Origin: Capsaspora owczarzaki ATCC 30864
Taxonomy: Eukaryota > Opisthokonta > Filasterea
DNA: 64,000 nt
NCBI RefSeq assembly: GCF_000151315.2
Contig: NW_011887302.1
Coordinates: 686,014-750,013 of the forward strand
Direction of reading: 5' to 3'
Shown here: piece after piece, positions 46,459 through 58,193 of the stretch
How the letters are laid out: every line of letters starts with the position of its first letter
Position numbering within the stretch: the stretch's first letter is position 1
Notes under the pieces: model-generated
Told to the model about the DNA's origin: nothing
The model's database searches: none
Seen by the model: only the letters and a program-made list of their open reading frames with translations
Program-made: the position numbers and the translations under genes

Positions 46459-49400
46459 ATGCGCATCTTGAATCTGCCGCTGCTCGCGGCGGTCGTTGCG
46501 CTGGCAATGCAGCTGCCAGACTTGGCAAGCACGCAGTCCAACGATTGCCACACGGCTCCACTGCTCAATATCAGTGCTGCTGCTACGTTTTACACGACGC
46601 CATCCGTCACCTACCCGTGCGTGGATGACGATCGTCAAAGCTGCATGGTTTGGAGAATCAGGAGCGCCACTTCGCTGCACTTCATTGTCACATCGTGTGG
46701 ATTCCTGGCTGATTCGTCGTTTGCGATTCGAACCGATTGCAACAATGGACGCTTTGGGGACTCGACACCGCTCGTGTTCAATGACAATCTCGGGGCTACC
46801 TGCGCACATTCATACACTGCAAGCGAAGCCGAAGCCGACATTATTGCCGACACGGACTACTACCTGAGTCTTGGTGGAGTTTCGCTGCCAGCAACGGGAG
46901 GCTTTGGAAGGCCCTATAACTGTGAAGCCGGATCGACAGACCACGACGGGTCGGACCTTGTTACTCACTATTCCACGCCTTGCGTGCCTTGCTCGCCTGG
47001 TCAGTACGTTCCCGCTGCGTCGATTGGAGGTTGCTCAGGTTTCGTTTGCAGCATCGGCACAGTCGATCACGATAGCGACCCATCAACGCCCTGCCTCGTT
47101 GCCGGTCCTGGCAACGACACGACCACTGCTGGGTTGTTTGGTCCCATGGCCAACTTTAAAGTCGTTGCTGGTTCATACGACCACGACAGCAACCCATCGA
47201 CGGCCTCAATCGCCTGTCCCGCCGGCAACTATGCACCCGCGGGCAGCACGACCTGCACCCCTTGCGCTGCTGGCACCTGGGATCACGATGGCACATCGGC
47301 AACCGCGTGCACGAATTGCACCGAATGCGCTCTCGGCTCCACCTACGCATCTGGTGCCTGCACTGCCACCACCGATAGAGTGTGTTCTCCGTGCATCACA
47401 TGCACTCACGGGCACTACCCAAACGCCGAATGCACTTTGACATCCACCGCCACAACGTGTGTGCCATGCACTTCCATCACCAATTGCACAATCACCGGCC
47501 TGACCTGCTCGTCCAGCTCGAACCACCAATGCAGCCAGTGTCAGAGCGGAAGTTACGTGACTGCACAGGGAACGTGCGAGTTGTGTTCCGCCTGTGGCTC
47601 GGGCACCTACGAGACAAGGGCGTGTGACGGCATAGCCAATCGCCTTTGCACCACTCCCGCTGACGCGTCTCCCGTGGCGGCAATCGCTGTTGCTGTGGGT
47701 TCCGTTCTGGGCGTCGGTTTGATTGCGCTCGCCATCTTTCTGGTACGACAACGTCGTCGTCGATTGCAACAATGTTCCGTTGCGCGATCGAGGGACTTTA
47801 CCGGGCCCATTCAGCACGAGACGATCGTCATGAGCATTTCTCCTCTTGCCAAGTCGAACTTGCACTCAACCAAGGAAAGCAATGCACAGCATGAGCTTGT
47901 ACAATCAACTCAGAACACAGAAGACGCTTCGTACGACCTCTTGCAGCAAGTCCCAGAGCATGAGAGCACAGAAAGCGAGAGTCACTATGCGGCTCCAGTG
48001 ACACGTCCGGAGCGTCAGAACGCGGAAGGCGCTTTGCGGTACGAAATGCCAGAAAAGTCTCCAAATCACGAAGACCTGCAAGGACCTGCGCAGTATGCCG
48101 TCCCCGAGACAAACCCTGATCGTCCAAGCTCAGCAAACACTTCAAGATATGAAATGCCCGAGCGCACAAGTCCAGAAGGCGTTTCGCGGTACGAAATGCC
48201 CGAGCGCCAGGGCACAGAAGGTGCTTCTCGGTACGAGATGCCAGAAAAGACCCCCACCGGCGGCCAACACAAGGAAGCCCATGTCCATTACGAAGAGATG
48301 CAGAACGCGCATGTGCGTGAGAACAAAGCCGACATTCCAAGTTATGAAGTGCCAGAAAAGCCCACGTCGGAACCTCTGTACCACGCCGTCTCGTCGACCT
48401 CCCCAGACGACATCTACGACAATGAAATCGTCTACATGACAGGCAGCAACTCTCATCGCATTCGTGAAGGTCTGGCGATTGTCAAGCATTTGGCTAGCGG
48501 CAACTTTGGTGATGTGTCGTTGGGCGAAGTGCCGTTCGCCGTTCTGCCGCCCCGCGCCCAAGGCCTGCTTGGATCTACATCCTCTGAAAAGGTGCAAGTT
48601 GCAGTCAAGTCTCTCAAGTCCAACGCAGACGAGAAATCCCGCAAGGACTTTGAAAGCGAGGCGAGACTCATGGCGCCGTTTGTGCATCCGAATGTTGTGC
48701 ACCTGCTGGCGGCTCTCGTCGAGTCGGAGCCTCATCTCGTATTGATTGAGTTTGTGCGATACGGAGATTTGCGATCATTGCTGGAAACATCGAAAAACAA
48801 GTCGCTCTGGTGGACACAAAACGAGCAGGTTCATGCCGTGCGTCAGATTGCACTGGGCATGGAATATCTTGGCACGCTCCACTTTGTGCACCGTGATCTT
48901 GCCGCACGCAACTGCCTTGTGGGGCAAAACATGGTCGTGAAGATTGCCGACTTTGGTCTTTCTCGCGAGCTGGCGGATGAGAGCGATTACTATCGCATGC
49001 AAACGCGTGGCAAGGTTCCTGCAAAGGTGAGTCGAGGGTGTGCTGGCAGTAAATGTTTGGACGAGGTGATGCTGATTGCAGTTGCTCCTCCTAGTGGATG
49101 GCACCGGAAGCACTCGCTCGCCGGAAGTTTTCTTCAATGTCTGATGTCTGGTCGTTCGGTGTGACTGCCTGTAAGTTCATGGATGTGTGGTGGCGTGCAA
49201 TAGGTGAAGTGTTATCATCTCATTTCCGGCGCCTTTGTACTTTGTAGGGGAATGCTGCAGTTACGGCGACAAGCCATACGGCACGATCGACGCGCGCGAT
49301 ATTTGGGCTCATGTCGAAGCCGGTGGTCGACTGCCCATGCCCGAAAGTTGCTCGCTTGATTTCTACAACTTGATGCTGAGTTGCTGGCACATGTCTCCCG

Positions 49401-49489
49401 AGCAGCGCCCAAGCTTTTCTCAGCTCGTCGCAACGTTGACAGCGCTTCAGGATGACACGACCATTCGCGACATTGGCGCCATGGTGTGA
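46459..49489 (+). CDS. receptor tyrosine kinase with cysteine-rich ectodomain and YxxP tail array
   Basis: Three exons, 46459-49026, 49095-49170 and 49248-49489, encode 961 residues. A signal peptide (LPLLAAVVALAMQLPDLAST) leads a ~380-residue ectodomain. Its second half carries cysteine repeats with a DHD core (for example TVDHDSDPSTPC and GTWDHDGTSATAC) and TNFR-like CxxC pairs. The membrane segment is at about 403-430 (AVAVGSVLGVGLIALAIFLV). Before the kinase, residues ~510-635 hold seven YxxP motifs (YAAP, YEMP four times, YAVP, YEVP). The kinase (~670-945) has GNFGDV, VAVKSLK, HRDLAARN, DFGLSRELADESDYYRM (twin Tyr in the activation loop), WMAPEAL and SDVWSFGVTAWE. All catalytic residues are present. 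The ligand is unknown. Both introns fall inside the kinase domain. Confidence 0.95.
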
Positions 49490-50213
49490 ACGCAGCCCGC
49501 CCCTCGTTCTCCCGAGTCCCAGTATGGGCCACTTTGCATGATGATGAAGATGGTTGCAGTTTGCAGCTGCCCTTGCTCGAGTTGATCAATGGGAAATGGT
49601 TGAAAGTGTGGAATTCAGCATTTTTGGCTTTTCAATACAAACTTTCGACGATTCCGTACGATTCGGCGAATGGCTGCTCTACGTTGATGAAGCATTTGAT
49701 CATCGTCAAGGTGGTGGTGGTACACACGCCTTCGTTCAAAGCTCAAACGAGAAGCGAACAAAATCTCAAGTTGCTTCCTCTCACAGCCTTCCAAAAAACA
49801 AAAAAAAAAAAAAAAGAGAGAGAACGACAATAATGTCAAACTTTATGCAGTCCTAACGGCTCAGAGCGGGTTGATCGTTGCAGCAAGATCTCGGCCGAAA
49901 AAAAAAAAAAAAAAAGTTGGAAAAAAGAACCAAAAAAAGGAAGAGGGGAGTAAGCGAGTGTCGAGTTTGGAACCTCGACCGTCACGAGTCCGCTCGGGCT
50001 TTGAGCGGACAGGTGTGACAAGGAGGAAATTGCTTTAGGCTCAATTGCGTATCGTGGTTCCAGTGGCTCGCTTACAAAATACAATGCTTGGGCAAGTTGC
50101 TTTCAAGCAGCACGAATGACGTCAAGCATCGTTTTTCTTTTTTTGTTTTTTTTTGCCAATTCATTCAAAAAACCCAACCAACCTACAGCAAGAGACAGTA
50201 CTACCACAATACA
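49490..50213. other. intergenic region
   Basis: This is 724 bp between the receptor kinase and the ENPP gene, both on plus. It contains A tracts near 49798-49815 and 49899-49914. No gene is seen. Confidence 0.5.
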
Positions 50214-52154
50214 ATGCATTGCAATCGATTCGAGGCAAGAAATGACAAAGTCGTAAGCGCAAACGAACGGATCTTTTGGTCAGTCGCTTTTTCGATCCTG
50301 ATGACCGCGTCCGCACCCGTCCTACTCTTCCTCTTCTGCGCTGCAGTTGCGACTGCTGCGAGTGCATGGGCCGCTCCAGTTCCAAACGACACTCCTCGCG
50401 TCGTCTTGGTCTCAATGTACCTTCACCATTACGCTTGAGTGTCAAACCCTGTCGGAGAACTCACTTTTTGGGATTCGACTCTTCTTTTTGGGTCGTCATC
50501 ATCAGAGACGGGATGCGCTACGACTACCTCACACGCGCTTACAATCAAGGGGACATTCGCATCCCGAATCTGCTCAAGCTCATCCGTGGAGGCGTGTGGA
50601 GTCCCGCTGGTGCGATCAGCGAATTTCCCGCAGTCACCTTTCCCAGCCATACGTCGTAAGCCGGAAAGGCAGTGTTCGATGCATGTCAGCACGACATGTC
50701 CAAGTTTACTGAGCGAGAGTGAGAGGGTGCAACACAGAATGATTACTGGAGTCCCTCCTGCGCGGCATGGAATTGTCGCCAACAACCTCCTGGATCCTGC
50801 GAACACGAACGCCGACATGAACTACTTCTACCCAGGCATCACGGCCCAGACAGTCTTTGATGCGTGCAACTCGCGAAACTTTACGACCGCCGCGATTGAC
50901 TGGCCCGTCACAGGTTGGTCCCCAGGTTGCGGGGGGAGGAGACGGTTTCCAAAGTCTCAATTCTGATATATTTTGCGTATTTTGCGGAAGCACAGTCGGA
51001 GCGCCCATCACGTACTTGTTCCCGGGAAACGTGGACGCTCCAAACAGTCTCGATGAGGCCAGATGGCTCTTTTCTGCTTGCAAGGGCCCAGTCTACGACA
51101 TTCTGCCGACGCCCCAATCGATGCGCCAAGTGTCGGATGATCAGCGCGGGCAGATTGCACAGCGCTTTCACACAGACTTGCTGCCACAGTTCATGGCGTT
51201 GCATTACGACGATCTTGATGAGATTGAGTCAGTGAGCCGTTTTTTTTTGGTCGGGGGTTTGGAGGCGTTTGAGTTGGATTGTTCACAAGGGGATTTTTGG
51301 TTTGCTGTCAGACACGCAACGGGAGTCATGAGCCAGGCCGCCATTGCCCAGCTCGAGTACATTGATGCATCGCTTGGAGATGTCATTGCCACTGTGCAAA
51401 AGAACGGCGTTTTCGACAGCACAACATGGATTGTGGTCTCGGATCATGGTCAGTTTTGTCGTTTTCTGCGCGTGTTCTCACCGCTAAAAGCATCTAATCC
51501 TCACTCACACACGCACATTTCTACGCCGACAATCGGTCATTCACACAGGCTTTTCAAACATTTCCACCGTGATTTCGCCAGCAACCGTGTTTGAAAAGTA
51601 CAATCTCACGACTCCTCAGAATGGATTGGATTACGTTGCATACTATGTCAGCAGCGGTGGATGCTCTGCCATTTATGTCAATGCGAATGCCTCCACGGCC
51701 CAACGAACGCTCGTGGACCAGGCTCTCAACGAGTTTATTGCGCAAAACTCTGACTCGCTGTATCACGTGTGGTCGCCCGCCGAACTGCTGCCCTACGCCG
51801 CCTTCCCCGACGCCTATGTCGTTCTCGAGTCCAACTTGAATGTCATGTTCGTGGACAATCCGGCTGGTGAGTGTTGTAGCAATTTGTTCGTTTGTTTCCC
51901 CGTTTTGTGTGGCTGAGAAGTGTGTGCTGCATCCCAATTCAGCGCCGGTTGTCAGCAAGGCCACCCACGGATGGAGTCCGAATCACGGCGCCGAAATGCG
52001 CGCAAGCTTTCTGGCCTACGGTGCCAACATTCGCTCGAACGTGCAAATCGACTCTGTGCGATTGATTGACATTGCGCCGACCATTGCCGCAATCATGGGC
52101 TTGGACATGCCGAGCACTGAAGGCCGTGTATTGAGCGAGCTTTTTGTCTCATGA
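50214..52154 (+). CDS. ectonucleotide pyrophosphatase/phosphodiesterase (ENPP family)
   Basis: Seven exons, 50214-50416, 50506-50655, 50738-50913, 50996-51227, 51312-51448, 51549-51866 and 51943-52154, encode 475 residues. The N-terminus has a hydrophobic signal or signal-anchor (MTASAPVLLFLFCAAVATAA). All the alkaline-phosphatase-fold landmarks are visible: VVLVSIDGMRYDYL (metal Asp), AVTFPSHTSMITGVPPARHG (nucleophile Thr), DLDEIEHATG (Asp and His of the second metal site), IVVSDHGFS (Asp-His) and THGWSPN (His). ENPPs cleave nucleotide or lipid phosphodiesters outside the cell or in the secretory lumen. The substrate cannot be inferred. The donor after exon 4 (GTCAGT) was chosen because it restores the D-x-x-x-H metal motif. 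Confidence 0.93.
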
Positions 52155-52285
52155 TTGTCAAGCGTTGGTGAGTTTGAAGAACGTAAAACAAGCAAATTCT
52201 CGTTTCCAGCCATTTTCGTATCCTTTTGTTTCATTTCATTTTCATTTCATTCATTTATTATTATTTTTTCCCAATAATTCTCAAA

Positions 52286-52502
52286 ATGCGTTTGGCTTGG
52301 TTGCTGGCTGTGCTTTTGTTGGTTGGCCTCGTCGCTAGCCCTTTCGTCGTTGGTCAGTTCCAGCCACCCACCTTCCTCGTCATTCCCCCCCAAGCTCAGC
52401 ACAACTTAGCTCAACACAACAACAGCAACACACGATCTCGCGTTGAAGAAGAAGCGCAAGAACAAGTCGAAAGGAAAAAAAAAAATGTGATCGCAGATCT
52501 TT

Positions 52503-52534
<32 letters not shown>

Positions 52535-53849
52535 TTCAATCATCCGCTTTCTCCTCCAGTCAGTCAGTCGAATCCGAGGCTGCGTTGCGTTTGAGCCAAT
52601 CGCGTCAACATGCTGTGATGTTTCGTGATTTGCATACGCAGGTCGAACGCGACGCACTGACACCGCATTGCAAGCGAGAAGAGCGATGAATGATTTTCAA
52701 CGGCTTTTTTTTTTTTTTTTTTTTTTTTTGGGATGTTGACGTGGTGCTGCGTTTACACTGAGTGCAGCGGGATCGGATCACTTTTTTTGTTCGCTCGGTG
52801 GCAATCCATCAATGGTGCGGTTGGCAACGAGAGGCTGCTGAGGTGGATGTCTTCAAATTTCGCCTTTCTGTCTGTTCCTTCTGGACGATCAAGTGCTCAC
52901 TCGAAGATTCATTTTGTCCTCCTTTTGCGCTCACATCGTGACTTTGTGCCTTGTTGTGACAGTTCGCGCTCAGGACGTTGAAGATGAGACCGTCGTCGAA
53001 GGCGAGTCCGATGGCATTGTTGTAAGTCCGTTTGTTCGTCTCATTCGCCCAGACTGGCTTTGATCTTTTGGAGTCGACCTCATTGATTTTTTTTCTCTCT
53101 ATTTCTCGTTCATCGCAGGACATCCCCGATGTTAACTTCTCGGAAGAGGAGTTCCGCATTGCTGGCCCTTCCCCCGACGTCAAGACTACCATTCTGTTTA
53201 CCGAAACTCAAGACAACGGTGGGTTGCTTTTGGGATTGAATGCTGTCGCGTCTTGTTGCTGTTGTTTTTGCTTGTCGTCCATCCGCCCTCGACTCACATT
53301 GGAACAAACTCCCTCAATCCAGAATTCCCCGGCGGCGAGATTGTTCGCGCTCTCATCGGCGTCTCCAACACTGGCCTGAACGACATTACCGTCATTGGCG
53401 TTGTTGGCCAGTTCCGTCACCCCCAGGATCTCAAGCACATCAACCAGAACTTCACCGCCAAGGAGCTCGGCGTCAACGTCGTTGCCCAGACCCAGGCCTC
53501 GTTCGAGTATGTCTTCCGTCCCGAGTACGAGGCTCGCTCGCACTTCCTCATCCTGAACATCTACTACAACGACACGACTGGTGCCGAGTACGTCGACTCT
53601 GTCTTCAACAGCACTGTCACCGTCATTGAGGCCGACGAGCCCTTCCAAATCGAGACTCTGTACACCATTGTCACCCTGATTGCCCTCATTGGCGGCGGTG
53701 GTTTCTTCGCGTACCAGCAGCTTGCCCCTCAATCGGCCAAGAAGACCAAGAAGGTCACGGCTATCGAGACTGGCACTTCCAGCTCTGGCAGCAACGAATG
53801 GCTTTCCAACTTGAACACACAGCCAGTCGGCAAGAAGGTTCGCAAGTAA
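52286..53849 (+). CDS. SSR1: translocon-associated protein subunit alpha (SSR1/TRAP-alpha)
   Basis: Four exons, 52286-52352, 52963-53021, 53119-53218 and 53323-53849, encode 250 residues. TRAP-alpha is an ER membrane protein next to the Sec61 channel and assists insertion of some signal sequences. It has a cleavable signal (RLAWLLAVLLLVGLVASPFV), an acidic luminal start (VEDETVVEGESDG), then the luminal beta domain (FPGGEIVRALIGVSNTGLND; RHPQDLKHINQNFTAKEL; QASFEYVFRPEYEARSHFLI). One membrane span (LYTIVTLIALIGGGGFFAYQ) and a basic cytosolic tail (KKTKKVTAIETG, ending KKVRK) follow. Intron 1 (610 bp) contains two T tracts of over 20 nt. Confidence 0.95.
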
Positions 53850-54328
53850 AAAAACAAAACAAGGAAAGTTTTAACGCAGCTTCCCCCCCAACCCAACCCC
53901 CCCTGTTTTTTTATTCCTTGCAGCGAAAGCTAAGGCAACCCATGATTGCATTCAGTTGTCAAGAATACACCAAACGTCTTTTCTATCTTTTGTAGATCTA
54001 GCAGCTCGGATAACGGATTTTTGAGTTTCATTTGCGTTTTGTCGAGCTCGTTATGGACGAAGCGGAGTACTTGCAAGGCGTGCAGCACATTCACGAACGA
54101 ATGTTCAGCTTGTTTTCGCTTGCCTACACTGTCCTTTTCTTCTCTGAAGTCGTTCATCGCGCTGCTCCGAGTGAATTTTAACAAACGCATGTATTGAAAG
54201 GTGCGTGCATGTGTGTGTATGTGTATGTGTGAAAGGAGGCACCAATCAAACAAACACACAAACAAACAAACAAACAACAGGCACAAAATTTGGTTGGCAT
54301 TTTGGCAGAGGTTGCCCAAAGAGTTGTT
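53850..54328. other. intergenic region between convergent genes
   Basis: This is 479 bp between the TRAP-alpha stop (+) and the ClpP stop (-). It has a TG-rich stretch near 54205-54230 and CAAA repeats near 54248-54278. No gene is seen. Confidence 0.5.
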
Positions 54329-55565
54329 TTACACTGGGACAGTAATGTCACGCTTTTGAATGACTTGGTCAATGATTCCAAACTCCTTGGCCTCTTCGGG
54401 ATTCATAAAGTAGTCGCGTTCGGTGGCATCCTCTGCAAACACAAAACCAAGAAACACGCGGAGATTCATCAGAAATGACCCTTGACCAGGAGCTTCACGA
54501 TGACAAAAGCAAACATCACGAATGCGTACCAATGCGTTTCAGGGGCTGACCAGTGTGCTCAACATAGATTCGGTTCAGCATCTCGCGCATTTTCAGAATT
54601 TCGCGGGCTTGGATGGCAATGTCAGACGCTTGACCCTGAGCGCCACCCAGAGGTTGGTGAATCATGACACGAGCATGTGGGAGGATGAAGCGCTGCCCCT
54701 TGGCACCGGCGGCCAGAATCAAAGAGCCCATCGATGCTGCCTGACCCATGCAGATGGTCGACACTGGAGACTGGACGTACTGCATCGTGTCATAGATTGC
54801 CATGCCGGCCGTCACCACGCCACCGGGACTGTTGATGTACATGTGTATTGGCTTGAGTGGATTGTCGCCTTCAAGGAAGAGCAACTGGCCGACAATCACA
54901 GATGCCGTGGAATCGTCAATCTGGTGCGGGGAGCAAAAATTTGAGCAGGAGTGAGTACCGCTGACACCGTTCCACCTCCTACAAATCCAACCATAAGATG
55001 GTCATTTACAGGTCCCATGAGACAGATGATGCGTTCTCGCAGCAATCGTGAGAACAGATCAAACCAGCGCTCCGATTTGCCCTATAACAGCATTCGATCT
55101 CAGTGAGTTCCGACAGTCTTGGTCAACCCAGAATTCAATGCCATCAACAAAAAACCCCAGGTTGCAGACGCAATGCTTGAACGCGCTTCGCCAGACAGTC
55201 CGTTCAGCCTCGGGTCTGATTGATGACGAGTAGGAGACCAAGAGCCAAGAACGAATTCTGTTACCGTGTTTTCGACCACCGTCGGGATGACACCTGCGCC
55301 CACCGTCGGCGAGGCGTACGAGTAGAAGGGCGATCCTGCAGAAGAGGACTTGGCCACCATCGGCGACAGGCTGCTCGTTGCGGCCAGAACGGAGGAAAGC
55401 GCGGCTGCTGCTGGTGCTTGCGCGACCGCGCTGTGCACGGCGGCCTGGGCATTTGAAGAAGAGTCATACAGATTCAAACAACGGAAATTGAGAGAGGGGG
55501 AACTTTTGGTCTGGAGCAGCAGAAGCGGAGGCTCAAACCTGAACGAGATGCTGGAATCGGCTCAT
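54329..55565 (-). CDS. CLPP: mitochondrial ATP-dependent Clp protease proteolytic subunit
   Basis: Five exons, 55565-55539, 55444-55265, 55081-55010, 54920-54530 and 54432-54329, encode 257 residues (human CLPP 277). ClpP forms a tetradecameric serine protease chamber fed by ClpX in the mitochondrial matrix. A nine-codon first exon (MSRFQHLVQ) plus an Ala/Ser-rich second exon ([20 protein letters not shown]) forms a presequence. The mature part starts [20 protein letters not shown]. Then follow [32 protein letters not shown], the serine motif [12 protein letters not shown] (~150), the histidine motif [12 protein letters not shown] (~177) and [20 protein letters not shown]. The first exon is inferred from splice signals; an in-frame ATG at 55405-55477 cannot be ruled out as an alternative. 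Confidence 0.93.
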
Positions 55566-55856
55566 CGACTCTGGATGAAGTGCAAATACAGGGACTGTGC
55601 GTCAATGCGTTCATCACAAGTGTAGCTAGATACATTGAGAGAGAGTACATGCATGAAATGACCATGGATTGATGCGACATCATCAAAACGAGCGTTTGGC
55701 TTGACTTTCGAAAAAAAAAAAAAAGGTGTCTATTCACAAAGCATTAGATTTGCACAGCAAACAAACACTCAAAGACCACAAAAGAGCTACATTTGCATGT
55801 TTGCTAAAACGGCAAAAGGGGAAGAGCTGAGCCCCCCCAAAACAACGCGAGCTCGT

Positions 55857-56963
55857 TTAAGCAAACTTGAGGCCAGAGATGGCAGACTCGAGAGCCTTGA
55901 CATCCCAGTTGACAAGGCGACCGTCAGAGCCAGTGGTGGTGAACTTGGTGACGCGGTCCTTGGTGCCAGCAAAGAGCGAAAGCTGGGTGATGGGGTTTTG
56001 GTGGACAGTGTCAAGGGCAGTCTCCTCACCCTCGGTGGCGCGGGTGTCGAGGTTGCGGAACTTGGACATGGCGTTGCCCTCGACGGCAGCCTTCTTGACG
56101 GCGTGGTCGAGCTTGTTGACAAACTTGGGGGTGCCCGACGAGACGTCCCAGAGAGCGGGGTAGTACTCAAAGCCGGCCGTGATGATCGAGTTCTCGGACG
56201 CCCAGAGCAGGGTGACGTAGGGGAGGGTCGAGAAGGTGACAGTCTTGGGCTCGGTGGCGTCGCCAGCCTCGACGACAGAGATGCTCGAGTTGTGGCTGAC
56301 CCAGGCGAGACGGTTGCCGGAGGGCGAGAAGGCGACCGAGTGAACCCAGCCACCAGGGCCGTGCGAGAGCTCGCGGACGCAGTCGCCAAAGGCGTTCTTG
56401 CCACCCCAAGGAGTGGGCTGGGGCTTTTCGTCGACGCCCTTGATGCCGGCAAAGAAGATGCGCGTCTTAAAGTCGGACGAGCCGGCAGCCAGCAGGACGT
56501 TGTTGGGGTGCCAGTCGAGGGTCAGGACGGTGGAGCGGATGGGCTTCTTGATGTGCTTGCTGACCCACCAGTCGTGCTCAGCCTCAAAGTAGCAGATTGA
56601 GATGAGGCGGGCGCCCGAGGCGACGGCAAACTTGTCCTCCTTGGGGGACCAGCGGACAAAGGTGGCCGCGCGGTTGATGCGCAGGATGACAAGAGAGGGC
56701 TTCCACTCGTTGTCGGTGATCGTCCACACGTAGGCGTTGCGATCGGCGCCGCACGAGACAATGCGGTTGGTGTTGGCAGCCCAGTCGAGCGACGTCACAC
56801 GCTGGTCGTGGCCGGTGAGGACCTGCGACTTGACCCAGGTGTTGCCCTCCTTCTTGTAGATGTGGATTTCGTGGTTGTTGGGCGAGAAGGCCAGCTGCGA
56901 GCGGTCCTTGTTCCAGGCATGGCACGAGATGGGCTCCGACAGAAGGTGGTGCGGTTCCGACAT
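55857..56963 (-). CDS. ARPC1: Arp2/3 complex subunit 1 (ARPC1, p41-Arc)
   Basis: An intronless frame of 368 residues, the usual ARPC1 length (human 370-372). ARPC1 is the seven-bladed WD40 subunit of the Arp2/3 complex, which nucleates branched actin in the cytoplasm. It opens EPISCHAWNKDRSQLAFSPN and NHEIHIYKKEGNTW, then GHDQRVTSLDWAANTNRIVS, RNAYVWT, RAATFVRWSPKEDKFAVASG, TVLTLDWHPNNVLLAAGSSD and WVHSVAFSPSGNRLAWVSHN. The insert between blades 6 and 7 (NLDTRATEGEETALDTVHQN) matches the place of the ARPC1-specific loop. The codon bias is strongly GC3, as expected of a highly expressed gene. Confidence 0.97.
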   Translation of the reverse strand: MSEPHHLLSEPISCHAWNKDRSQLAFSPNNHEIHIYKKEGNTWVKSQVLTGHDQRVTSLDWAANTNRIVSCGADRNAYVWTITDNEWKPSLVILRINRAATFVRWSPKEDKFAVASGARLISICYFEAEHDWWVSKHIKKPIRSTVLTLDWHPNNVLLAAGSSDFKTRIFFAGIKGVDEKPQPTPWGGKNAFGDCVRELSHGPGGWVHSVAFSPSGNRLAWVSHNSSISVVEAGDATEPKTVTFSTLPYVTLLWASENSIITAGFEYYPALWDVSSGTPKFVNKLDHAVKKAAVEGNAMSKFRNLDTRATEGEETALDTVHQNPITQLSLFAGTKDRVTKFTTTGSDGRLVNWDVKALESAISGLKFA

Positions 56964-58193
56964 TGTTGGCTTGAGAGCTTTTGTTTTGGCTTTGTTTTAG
57001 AAAGACACTGGTTTTGAATGGATGTTTGACAGCGGACTCTGGCCAGTCAACACTGCGCTTTGAGTTTTGGCAATCCTAGAAATACCAAACAAAAAAAAAA
57101 AAAAAAAAAAAAAAAAAGTGAGTGAAATTTGAAAAAGGAAATGTTTGGGTTCAAAAAAATAAAAAATAAATAAAAATAAAATAAAACAGAATGAAGTTTG
57201 AGTTTACAGCGAGCGACATTGACGACAGGGACAGCGACACACACACACACCCGGCGGGCGAGCGAGCGCAACAAGATCGGCAGTGAGTAAGTGATGGACG
57301 GGGCGTGGGGGAGTCGGATGAACAGCAGAAGGAAGAAACCAGCGAAAAGAATGGCAAAAAAAAAAAAAAGAAACGATCTTTGGATTGTTGCGGCTTGCTT
57401 TTCACAGCGAGCTGCTGCTGCAGTCAGCTGAACGAGGGAGAAGAGCAATGCGAAACAGACACAAGGCAAACTGTGTTAAGGCAGGCGAGATGAGGGAAGA
57501 AGAAGAAGAAGAAGAAGAAGAAGTGGAGGATGGAAAAAAAAATAAAAAAAAAAGAGCAAGAAAGCAAACAAAAACTGATGGAAAAACTGATGGAAGAATT
57601 ACAACGCAAAACGAAAAGAAACATACAAAAAGTTTGGAGTGAATTTGTATTGAATTTGTATTGAATTTGGAAGTGGAACTGAAATCGACTTTTGGCTGCA
57701 GACTTGTTGATTGTCGCATTGATGAGATGAAAAAAATGTTCATTTCTGAGCGAGATTGTTTTTTTTTGGTCTCAGTTTTGATTTTCTTTGTTTGACTGTT
57801 CTCGCTGTTCAGGTTGCCAATGCTTGCTTTTGACTGATGACGCTTTTTCGCTCCAACCTCTGTCGCTCTTCCTCGTTCTGCCAAACCTCCCTCTCTTTCC
57901 TCTCAAATTACAACAAACCAATCCCTCGTGGCTCGACTCTATTGTGCGATAGCGGCTGTTGTTTTGAGGGGGAGGGGCTGGTGCGTCCACCTCGCTAAAC
58001 CCTATTTCGCTGTGCCGCTCTTCTCTTCCCTCTCTCTCTCACTCCATCGCCGCCCTTTCTCCTGCTGTTACAACCCTTTGATGTTGCTGACTTTTACTTC
58101 TCTTTCTATCTCGGCCCGTGCTCACTGCAAACCCCATCCGCGTGTCCGTTTTGTGTCAGAACAGCCAAAAAAAAAAGCCTCAAAAAGCCGAAA
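56964..58193. other. intergenic region between divergent genes
   Basis: This is 1.23 kb between ARPC1 (-) and the EcsC gene (+). It contains an A tract at about 57090-57117, a GAA repeat near 57498-57522, AC repeats at 57238-57251 and pyrimidine-rich DNA before 58194. No gene is seen; it should hold both promoters. Confidence 0.5.

Noticed and set aside
47206-47865. A 219-codon frame antisense to the receptor kinase ectodomain
   Set aside because: It is an Ala/Arg/Gly-rich shadow of the Cys/Thr-rich sense frame, which has a signal peptide, membrane span and intact kinase.
55701-56600. A 299-codon plus-strand frame over ARPC1
   Set aside because: It is antisense to a complete, conserved WD40 gene and reads as a low-complexity Gly/Val/Asp/Leu chain.
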